A DNA stretch of 64,000 nucleotides from Rhodoferax sp. TH121 (GTDB lineage: Bacteria > Pseudomonadota > Gammaproteobacteria > Burkholderiales > Burkholderiaceae_C). The stretch is taken from NCBI RefSeq assembly GCF_002251855.1, contig NZ_NOXW01000018.1, positions 62,001 to 126,000 of the forward strand. The letters are read 5' to 3'. The position numbers and the translations under genes were made by a program. Shown here piece by piece: positions 57,032 through 64,000 of the stretch (position 1 is its first letter; every line of letters begins with the position of its first letter). A model generated the notes under the pieces. The model was given only the letters and a program-made list of their open reading frames with translations. It did not search any database and was not told the origin of the DNA.

Positions 57032-57118
57032 CCTTCCCAAGGGGCGCTGCAGCTGGCGCCTGCCTTCAGACAGGCAGGCCTCCGGTCAGGCTTGGGGACT
57101 CCAACCGCGCTCACTTGT
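57032..57118 (+). promoter_or_regulatory. S-adenosylhomocysteine (SAH) riboswitch
   Basis: P1 pairs TTCCCAAG (57034-57041) with CTTGGGGA (57091-57098), including one G-T pair. The conserved GGGGCGCTGCAG strand (57041-57052) follows, and a P2 hairpin has GCCTGCC (57058-57064) pairing with GGCAGGC (57073-57079). After P1 comes CAACCGCGCTCAC, which can form the pseudoknot with GCGC in the 5' strand. These features and their order fit the SAH riboswitch class, known upstream of ahcY, metH and metF genes. It lies 26 bases before the metH start. SAH binding would raise expression of the methionine synthase genes. Confidence 0.88.
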
Positions 57119-57143
57119 TGAAACCCACACAGTGAGCCGCCGA

Positions 57144-58220
<1,077 letters not shown>

Positions 58221-58235
58221 GGCAAGGACATCACC

Positions 58236-59234
58236 ATGAAAAAAGTTAGCTGGGGCGTGCTGAGCACCGCCAAGATCGGCATGGAGAAAGTCACCCCCGC
58301 GCTGATGCGCAGCCAGTGGTGTGATGTGCAAGCCATCGCCTCGCGCTCGCTGCCATCTGCACGCGCGGCGGCGGACAAGCTGGGCATTCCCAAGGCCTAT
58401 GGTTCCTACGAAGAATTGTTGGCCGACCCGGCGATCGAGGCGATCTATAACCCTCTGCCCAACGACCTGCACGTGCCGCTGACGCTGGCGGCCGCGCGCG
58501 CAGGCAAGCATGTGCTGTGTGAAAAGCCGATAGCCTTGAACGCCAACGAGGCTGCGCAGTTGCGCGAAGTGGCGGCCAAGGTGCACATCATGGAAGCCTT
58601 CATGGTGCGCTTCCACCCGCAATGGATGCGCACGCGCGAGCTGGTGCAAAGGGGGGCGCTGGGCGAGCTGCGCACGGTACAGGCGTGGTTCTCGTACTTC
58701 AACCGCAATGCGACCAACATCCGCAACGATGCGTCCAAGGGCGGCGGCGCGCTGATGGACATCGGCTGCTACCCCATCGTGGCGGGGCGTTTCCTGTTTG
58801 ACGCCGAGCCAGTGCGTGTGATGGCGCTGGCCGACATGGACCCGGACTTTGGCGTGGACCGCAGCTTCAGCGCGCTGCTGGACTTTGGCCAAGGGCGCCG
58901 CTTGGATTTCACGGTGTCCATGCAGACCACGCCTTACCAGCGCGTGCACGCCATTGGCACTGAAAAGCGTGTGGAGATCGAGATCCCCTTCAACGCGCCT
59001 CAGGGTCAGGAAACCCGCATTTTTGTGGACGATGGCAAGGTGCTGGGCGGCCGCGCTGCAGTGGTGGAAACCTTTGCGGCCTGCGACCAGTACAGCCTGG
59101 AGGGCGATGCCTTCTCGCTGGCCATCCGTGGCGAGCAGCCCTTGCAATACGGCGTCGACGACGCTATCCAGAACATGCGCATCATCGACGCGCTGTTTGC
59201 CTCCCAGCGCACGGGCGCATGGGTTGCGGTGTAA
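58236..59234 (+). CDS. Gfo/Idh/MocA-family oxidoreductase inserted between metH genes
   Basis: This 332-aa protein has an N-terminal NAD(P)-binding fold ([16 protein letters not shown]), the family motif [12 protein letters not shown], and a C-terminal domain with [16 protein letters not shown]. It resembles dehydrogenases acting on sugars or xylose-like diols (dimeric dihydrodiol dehydrogenase group). AAGGA precedes the ATG, 15 bases after the first metH gene, and the second metH gene follows within 29 bases, so all three are probably co-transcribed. No role in methionine synthesis is known for this family. Its presence may be incidental. Confidence 0.9.
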   Translation: MKKVSWGVLSTAKIGMEKVTPALMRSQWCDVQAIASRSLPSARAAADKLGIPKAYGSYEELLADPAIEAIYNPLPNDLHVPLTLAAARAGKHVLCEKPIALNANEAAQLREVAAKVHIMEAFMVRFHPQWMRTRELVQRGALGELRTVQAWFSYFNRNATNIRNDASKGGGALMDIGCYPIVAGRFLFDAEPVRVMALADMDPDFGVDRSFSALLDFGQGRRLDFTVSMQTTPYQRVHAIGTEKRVEIEIPFNAPQGQETRIFVDDGKVLGGRAAVVETFAACDQYSLEGDAFSLAIRGEQPLQYGVDDAIQNMRIIDALFASQRTGAWVAV

Positions 59235-59246
59235 ACCGCCGAACTC

Positions 59247-59314
59247 TGATTTTTAGGTTATTTATGCCTCAAGCTACCGCTAATACTGCGCCAGCAGCTC
59301 CTAATACTGTAGCG
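59247..59314 (-). repeat. Dispersed degenerate repeat, copy 12 (across the start of the second metH gene)
   Basis: On the minus strand: GCTACAGTATTAGGAGCT, then GCTGGCGCAGTATTAGCGG, then GCTTGAGGCAT and TAAAAATCA. The ATG at 59264 and about 17 codons (up to the MLLSGLEP start) fall inside it. Confidence 0.6.
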
Positions 59315-62029
59315 CCCATGCTGCTGTCAGGGCTCGAACCCATCACCATTGACAGCAACAGCCTGTTCGTCAACGTGGGTGAGCGCACCAACGTCACCGG
59401 CTCCAAGGCCTTCGCCCGCATGATTCTGAACGGGCAGTTTGAAGAGGCCTTGGCCGTAGCCCGCCAGCAGGTGGAAAACGGCGCGCAGATCATCGACATC
59501 AACATGGACGAGGCCATGCTCGACAGCCAGGCGGCCATGGTGCGTTTCCTGAACCTGATCGCATCCGAGCCCGACATCTCCCGCGTGCCCATCATGATCG
59601 ACAGCTCCAAGTGGAGCGTGATCGAGGCCGGCCTGCGCTGTGTGCAAGGCAAGGCGGTGGTGAACTCCATCAGCATGAAAGAGGGCCTGGACGAATTCAA
59701 GCGCCAGGCCAAACTCTTGCGCCGTTATGGCGCGGCTGCGGTGGTCATGGCCTTTGACGAAAAAGGCCAGGCCGACACCTACGCGCGCAAGATCGAGATC
59801 TGCGAGCGCGCCTACCGCATCCTGGTGGACGAGGTGGATTTCCCGCCCGAAGACATCATCTTTGACCCCAACATCTTCGCCATTGCCACCGGCATTGAAG
59901 AGCACAACAACTACGCGGTGGACTTCATCGAGGCCACCCGCTGGATCAAGCAGAACCTGCCCGGTGCCAAGGTAAGCGGTGGCGTGTCCAACGTGTCCTT
60001 CAGCTTCCGCGGCAACGACCCGGTGCGCGAGGCCATCCACACGGTGTTCCTGTACCACGCCATCCAGGCGGGCATGGACATGGGCATCGTGAATGCGGGC
60101 ATGGTGGGGGTGTACGACGATCTGGAGCCCGCGCTGCGCGAGCGCGTGGAAGACGTGGTGCTGAACCGCCGCCCCGATGCGGGCGAGCGCTTGGTGGAGA
60201 TTGCCGAAACTGCCAAGAGCGGCGCCAAAGACGAAAGCAAAAAACTGGAATGGCGTGGCACGCCCGAGGCGCCTGCCTCGGTGCACGCACGCCTTTCCCA
60301 TGCGCTGGTGCATGGCATCACCGACTTCATCACGCAGGATACGGAAGAGGCCTACCGCGAGATTCTGGCCAAGGGTGGCCGTCCGCTGCACGTGATTGAA
60401 GGCCCGCTCATGGACGGCATGAACGTGGTGGGCGACCTGTTTGGCCAGGGCAAGATGTTCCTGCCGCAGGTGGTGAAGAGCGCACGCGTGATGAAGAGCG
60501 CCGTGGCGCACCTGCTGCCATATATCGAGGCCGAAAAGGCTGCGATGGTCGAGGCCGGTGGCGAGGCCAAAGCCAAAGGCAAGATCGTGATTGCGACGGT
60601 GAAGGGCGATGTGCACGACATCGGAAAAAATATCGTCACTGTTGTCTTGCAATGCAACAACTTTGACGTGGTGAACATGGGCGTCATGGTGCCCTGCCAC
60701 GAAATCCTGGCCAAAGCCAAGGAAGAGGGCGCGGACATCATTGGCCTCTCCGGCCTGATCACGCCCAGCCTGGAAGAGATGCAGTACGTGGCAGGCGAGA
60801 TGCAGAAGGACGACTACTTCCGCAGTCGGAACATCCCGCTGCTGATCGGCGGCGCGACCTGCAGCCGGGTGCACACCGCGGTCAAGATTGCACCCAACTA
60901 CGAAGGCCCGGTGGTCTACGTGCCTGACGCGTCCCGCAGCGTCAGCGTGGCCCAAAGCCTGCTGAGCGAGCAAGCCGCCAAGTACATCGACGAACTCAAC
61001 GCCGACTACGACAAGGTACGCCATCAGCACGCCAATAAAAAGCAGACGCCCATGTGGCCGCTGGCCAAGGCCCGCGCCAACAAGACGCCGATCAACTGGG
61101 CCGCGCACCAGCCCACGACACCGAAGTTCATCGGCCGCCGCGTCTTCAAGAACTTTGATCTGGGCGAGCTGGCCAAGTACATCGACTGGGGGCCTTTCTT
61201 CCAGACTTGGGACCTGGCCGGCCCGTTCCCAGCCATCCTGAAGGACGAGGTGGTGGGTACCGAGGCTGTGCGCGTGTACGCTGACGGTCAGCGCATGCTC
61301 AAGCGCCTGATCGAAGGCCGTTGGCTCACGGCCAACGCTGTGGTGGCCCTGTACCCTGCCAATACGGTGAACGACGACGACATCGAGTTTTATACGGACG
61401 AGACCCGCAGCGAAGTTGCCATGACCTGGTACGGCCTGCGCCAGCAGACCGAGAAGCAAGAGATCGACGGCGTGATGCGCCCCAGCCGCTGCCTGGCAGA
61501 CTTTGTGGCGCCCAAGGGGGTGAAGGCGGACTACGCTGGCCTGTTTGCGGTGACCGCGGGCATTGGCGTGGACAAGAAAGAAAAGTACTTCCTCGACGAC
61601 TTGGACGACTACTCCGCCATCATGCTCAAGTCGATTGCCGACCGCCTGGCTGAAGCTTTTGCCGAATGCCTGCACCAACGCGTTCGCCTGGACCTGTGGG
61701 GCTACGCGGCCAACGAAGCGCTGAGCAACGAAGAGCTGATTGCCGAGAAGTACCAAGGCATCCGCCCCGCGCCCGGTTACCCGGCCTGCCCGGACCACAG
61801 TGTCAAGAAAGACATGTTTGCACTGCTGCAGTGCGAGGAAATTGGCATGGCTGTGACCGAAAGCCTGGCCATGACCCCGGCGGCCAGCGTGAGCGGCTTC
61901 TACATCGGCCACCCGGACGCCACCTATTTCAACGTGGGCAAGATTGGCGAAGACCAGGTGCAGGACCTGGCCAAACGCCGCCAGCTCAACCAGGCCGATC
62001 TGGAGCGCCTGCTGGCGCCCAATTTGTAA
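59264..62029 (+). CDS. metH: Methionine synthase, folate-, cobalamin- and AdoMet-binding modules (split MetH)
   Basis: This protein of about 921 aa has a pterin-binding barrel ([19 protein letters not shown], early residues), a helical cap and a B12 domain with the axial-histidine motif GDVHDIGKN (Asp449, His451). The C-terminal AdoMet activation domain has [12 protein letters not shown] (from Arg834). It lacks the homocysteine module, which is encoded at 57144-58220. Together they transfer methyl from methyltetrahydrofolate to homocysteine. The ATG at 59264 lies in a repeat copy; an ATG at 59318 (MLLSGLEPI) is a conservative alternative start. Confidence 0.94.
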   Translation: MPQATANTAPAAPNTVAPMLLSGLEPITIDSNSLFVNVGERTNVTGSKAFARMILNGQFEEALAVARQQVENGAQIIDINMDEAMLDSQAAMVRFLNLIASEPDISRVPIMIDSSKWSVIEAGLRCVQGKAVVNSISMKEGLDEFKRQAKLLRRYGAAAVVMAFDEKGQADTYARKIEICERAYRILVDEVDFPPEDIIFDPNIFAIATGIEEHNNYAVDFIEATRWIKQNLPGAKVSGGVSNVSFSFRGNDPVREAIHTVFLYHAIQAGMDMGIVNAGMVGVYDDLEPALRERVEDVVLNRRPDAGERLVEIAETAKSGAKDESKKLEWRGTPEAPASVHARLSHALVHGITDFITQDTEEAYREILAKGGRPLHVIEGPLMDGMNVVGDLFGQGKMFLPQVVKSARVMKSAVAHLLPYIEAEKAAMVEAGGEAKAKGKIVIATVKGDVHDIGKNIVTVVLQCNNFDVVNMGVMVPCHEILAKAKEEGADIIGLSGLITPSLEEMQYVAGEMQKDDYFRSRNIPLLIGGATCSRVHTAVKIAPNYEGPVVYVPDASRSVSVAQSLLSEQAAKYIDELNADYDKVRHQHANKKQTPMWPLAKARANKTPINWAAHQPTTPKFIGRRVFKNFDLGELAKYIDWGPFFQTWDLAGPFPAILKDEVVGTEAVRVYADGQRMLKRLIEGRWLTANAVVALYPANTVNDDDIEFYTDETRSEVAMTWYGLRQQTEKQEIDGVMRPSRCLADFVAPKGVKADYAGLFAVTAGIGVDKKEKYFLDDLDDYSAIMLKSIADRLAEAFAECLHQRVRLDLWGYAANEALSNEELIAEKYQGIRPAPGYPACPDHSVKKDMFALLQCEEIGMAVTESLAMTPAASVSGFYIGHPDATYFNVGKIGEDQVQDLAKRRQLNQADLERLLAPNL

Positions 62030-62050
62030 ACACCGGCCCCCGCCGGGTGT
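62030..62050 (+). terminator. Hairpin right after the second metH gene
   Basis: ACACCGGC and GCCGGGTGT pair with a single bulged base around CCCC, starting at the last base of the metH stop context. There is no T-run, so it may protect the 3' end rather than terminate by itself. Confidence 0.45.
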
Positions 62051-62155
62051 TGGGCCAGCCCCATCTTTACCCAGCGTTACAACTCAGACACGGTGGCGAG
62101 TACTGCGCTGTGTACCTTTGGCAGGCCTTGGTCGTTGTAAGGCGACCCAGGCTTG

Positions 62156-62175
62156 AAGGGGCGATTCCGCCCCTT
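62156..62175 (+). promoter_or_regulatory. 5'-leader hairpin adjacent to the glycine-zipper gene ribosome binding site
   Basis: AAGGGGCG and CGCCCCTT form a perfect 8-bp stem with an ATTC loop. It ends 3 bases before the AAAGGAGAG ribosome binding site, so it could modulate initiation. Confidence 0.45.
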
Positions 62176-62191
62176 GCCAAAGGAGAGATGT

Positions 62192-62995
62192 ATGAGCAGT
62201 GCCATGTCCTTGCCCGGCGCCGTACCGGCGGCCGGTGTGTCTAGCAACCGTTTTCTGTGGGCGTCGGTCGGCGCCTTGGGGGCGACCACGCTGGCCCTGG
62301 GGGCCGCGTTGGTGCAGGTGAACTATCGCAATGCCGACGTTGCGGCGCCCGCTGTGCCGCAGCCCCCCGCAGTCGCAGCGGCGGCACAGCCAGTCCCCGA
62401 GTTGCCAGCGGTCCAAGCAGCGCCCGCCAAGGTGGCTACACCTACCCCTGAAAAAGTGCAAAAAGTAGCCAAAGCGCCCGTAAAATCTGCGCAAGTAGCT
62501 CCTAAAACAATAGCAAAAACACCGCCTGCCGTGGTGGAGCCTGTGGTGGCCGACAGCCTGCCTGGGCGTGACCAGTCGTGGGAACCCGTGGCTGCGGCGC
62601 CCCAAGTGGCGCCCAAGCTGGTGTGCAGCAGCTGTGGCACGGTGGAAACCGTGACCCCCATCCAGCGTGAAGCGGCACCCAGTGGTGCTGGTGCGGCGGT
62701 GGGGGCAGTTTTGGGTGGCGTGCTCGGCAACCAGGTGGGCGGTGGCAGTGGCAAGACCCTGGCCACCATCGCCGGCATTTTTGGCGGCGGCATTGCGGGC
62801 AATGCGGTCGAGAAAAACATGAAGAAAGAAACCGTCTACCAAGTGGCCATCCGCATGGAGGACGGATCTTTGCGCCGCGTCGAGCAAAGCAGCCCGGCCG
62901 CAGTCGGTGCGCGGGTGACGGTGGACGGCAACACCATCAGCCCCGCCAGCAACGCTGCGCCAGCGGCTTTGCCTGCAGCGCACAACGCCACCTGA
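62192..62995 (+). CDS. Glycine-zipper 2TM domain membrane protein
   Basis: This 267-aa protein has one N-terminal transmembrane segment (FLWASVGALGATTLALGAAL, about residues 20-42) and a long Ala/Pro/Val/Lys-rich linker (about 50-140). A CSSC pair (VCSSCGTVE) follows, then a glycine zipper (GAGAAVGAVLGGVLGNQVGG and GIFGGGIAGNAVEK) as in SlyB/OsmB-type proteins. It is probably anchored in the inner membrane with the zipper in the periplasm. AAAGGAGAG precedes the ATG. Part of the linker (APVKSAQVAPKTIAK) is encoded by a dispersed-repeat copy. Confidence 0.88.
   Translation: MSSAMSLPGAVPAAGVSSNRFLWASVGALGATTLALGAALVQVNYRNADVAAPAVPQPPAVAAAAQPVPELPAVQAAPAKVATPTPEKVQKVAKAPVKSAQVAPKTIAKTPPAVVEPVVADSLPGRDQSWEPVAAAPQVAPKLVCSSCGTVETVTPIQREAAPSGAGAAVGAVLGGVLGNQVGGGSGKTLATIAGIFGGGIAGNAVEKNMKKETVYQVAIRMEDGSLRRVEQSSPAAVGARVTVDGNTISPASNAAPAALPAAHNAT
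62461..62517 (-). repeat. Dispersed degenerate repeat, copy 13 (inside the glycine-zipper gene)
   Basis: On the minus strand: TTGCTATTGTTTTAGGAGCT, then ACTTGCGCAGATTTTACGGG and GCTTTGGCTACTTTT. It is one of the better copies and is read in frame as part of a low-complexity linker. Confidence 0.65.
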
Positions 62996-63042
62996 AGGAC
63001 CTCGCGTGCTATTATTTTTGCAAACCGCAAAAGGAATAGCGC

Positions 63043-64000
63043 ATGAACATGGCAACGGCAGCGCCCGGTGCGACCGACGGCCCGCGCCCCCCCTCAGGTC
63101 GTCCTGAAAAACTGCGTCTGGGCGATGTGCTGGTCCAGCAACGCCTGATTTCCCAAGAGCAGCTCCAGCAAACCCTGGAGCTGCAGCGCACCACCGGCAA
63201 GAAGGTGGGGCGCTTGCTAATTGAAACAGGTGTCATCACTGAAGAGCTGCTGGCTAACGGCTTGGCACGCCAGCTTCGCATTCCCTTCGTCAACCTCAAG
63301 ACCTTCCCCTTCCGGGCGGATGTGGTCAAGTTGCTGCCTGAGTCGGCTGCGCGGCGCTTTCGGGCGCTCGTGCTGGAGGACAAGGGCGACATGCTGCTGG
63401 TGGCGCTGGGCGACCCGCTAGATCTGTTTGCCTACGACGAGCTGACCCGGCTGCTTAAGCGCAATATTGGCATTGCCGCGGTGCCCGAGAGCCAGCTGGC
63501 CCTGGCCTTTGACCGCCTGTACCGTCGCACCGAAGAAATCACGGGCCTGGCCCGCGCCCTGGAAAAAGACCTGGGCGATGCGGTGGACTTTGGCGAGCTG
63601 ACGGCCACTGTCGGCACCGAAGGGGCGCCCGTGGTGCGCCTGCTGCAGTCGCTGTTCGAAGACGCCATGCAAGTCGGCGCGTCGGACGTGCACATTGAGC
63701 CGCAAGAGGGGTTTCTGCAAATCCGCGTGCGCGTGGACGGCGTGCTGCAAACCCAGACCCAGGCCGACAAACGCATTGGCGGTGCGCTGGCCCAGCGCCT
63801 TAAGCTCATGGCGGGGCTGGATATTTCCGAGAAGCGCCTGCCGCAGGACGGCCGTTTCAGCGTGCGCCTGAAAGACAACACCATCGATGTGCGCCTCTCC
63901 ACGCTGCCCACCACCTATGGCGAGTCGGCGGTCATGCGCTTGCTCAACCAGGGGGCGGGCATGCGCCGCCTCGACAGCATTGGCATGCCACCCGACATGC
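63043..64000 (+). CDS. MshE/GspE-family secretion ATPase (5' part, runs off the window)
   Basis: The visible 319 residues start MNMATAAPGATDGPRPPSGR, followed by an MshEN-type N-terminal domain (RLGDVLVQQRLISQEQLQQ and KVGRLLIETGVITEELLANG). The ATPase N-domain carries GAPVVRLLQSLFEDAMQVGA, SDVHIEPQE and KRLPQDGRFSV. MshEN domains bind c-di-GMP. The Walker A region lies beyond the window edge. It should power type IV (MSHA) pilus or type II secretion. The neighbouring genes to the right are not visible, so MSHA identity is inferred. AAAAGGAA precedes the ATG. Confidence 0.9.
   Translation, partial: MNMATAAPGATDGPRPPSGRPEKLRLGDVLVQQRLISQEQLQQTLELQRTTGKKVGRLLIETGVITEELLANGLARQLRIPFVNLKTFPFRADVVKLLPESAARRFRALVLEDKGDMLLVALGDPLDLFAYDELTRLLKRNIGIAAVPESQLALAFDRLYRRTEEITGLARALEKDLGDAVDFGELTATVGTEGAPVVRLLQSLFEDAMQVGASDVHIEPQEGFLQIRVRVDGVLQTQTQADKRIGGALAQRLKLMAGLDISEKRLPQDGRFSVRLKDNTIDVRLSTLPTTYGESAVMRLLNQGAGMRRLDSIGMPPDM

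Noticed and set aside
59327..61912. 861-aa minus-strand open frame opposite the second metH gene
   Set aside because: Composition is dominated by H, V, L, A and Q with no domain signature. The plus strand encodes MetH with all active-site motifs.

Overview
The window comes from a high-GC betaproteobacterium of the Burkholderiales, most likely a member of the Comamonadaceae (Rhodoferax/Acidovorax-like). Three things point there: the gene content (PreTA pyrimidine dehydrogenase, a MetH split into two genes, GTP-type PEP carboxykinase, LigE), an SAH riboswitch upstream of metH, and a degenerate dispersed repeat that I find at 13 places in the window. No rRNA, tRNA, CRISPR array, phage or insertion sequence was seen.

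Layout. 1-3.1 kb: reductive pyrimidine catabolism (preT-preA-hydA, minus strand) behind a RutR-like palindrome. 3.2-5.5 kb: LysR regulator divergent from glutaryl-CoA dehydrogenase. 5.5-19.7 kb: a glycoside-utilisation locus with three LacI regulators, two GH1 beta-glucosidases, a complete MalEFGK-type ABC transporter, a Gfo/Idh/MocA oxidoreductase and a divergent GH2 beta-mannosidase. Two copies of a LacI-type operator lie in the divergent promoter region. 19.7-25.7 kb: DUF1479 protein, CoA-transferase, GH125 alpha-mannosidase, Uup. 25.8-29 kb: diguanylate cyclase, pirin, flavin-dependent oxidoreductase. 29-32 kb: mmsA and an omega-aminotransferase, which can take beta-alanine (the end product of the pyrimidine pathway) to acetyl-CoA. 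32-36.3 kb: LysR, D-amino-acid dehydrogenase, ArgP-like LysR, TetR. 36.3-43.3 kb: aldose epimerase and a YtfQRT/YjfF-type sugar ABC operon with an aldo/keto reductase. 43.4-49.1 kb: UspA, exported ATP-dependent DNA ligase LigE, metallophosphoesterase, LysR, a small membrane protein, pckG. 49.5-52.7 kb: a 46-aa membrane protein, a tandem AAA+ ATPase of unknown role and a 97-aa hypothetical. 52.7-57 kb: RecQ and a GAF-PAS-GGDEF-EAL protein. 57-62 kb: SAH riboswitch followed by metH (homocysteine module), an oxidoreductase, and metH (remaining modules). 62.2-64 kb: glycine-zipper protein and the start of an MshE-type ATPase.

How the parts work together. The window is mainly accessory carbon metabolism: uptake and hydrolysis of glucosides and mannosides, import of a monosaccharide, and degradation of pyrimidines, beta-alanine and D-amino acids. 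Local regulators (LacI, LysR, RutR-type) control these. PckG provides a gluconeogenic exit. A c-di-GMP thread runs through it: two cyclase-type genes and one MshEN-domain ATPase.

The most unusual finding is the dispersed repeat of about 55 bp. Seven copies are intergenic. Six lie inside or across the ends of otherwise intact genes (uup, dadA, the CoA-transferase, recQ, metH and the glycine-zipper gene), where they contribute in-frame codons, and two of the intergenic copies reach into neighbouring stop codons.
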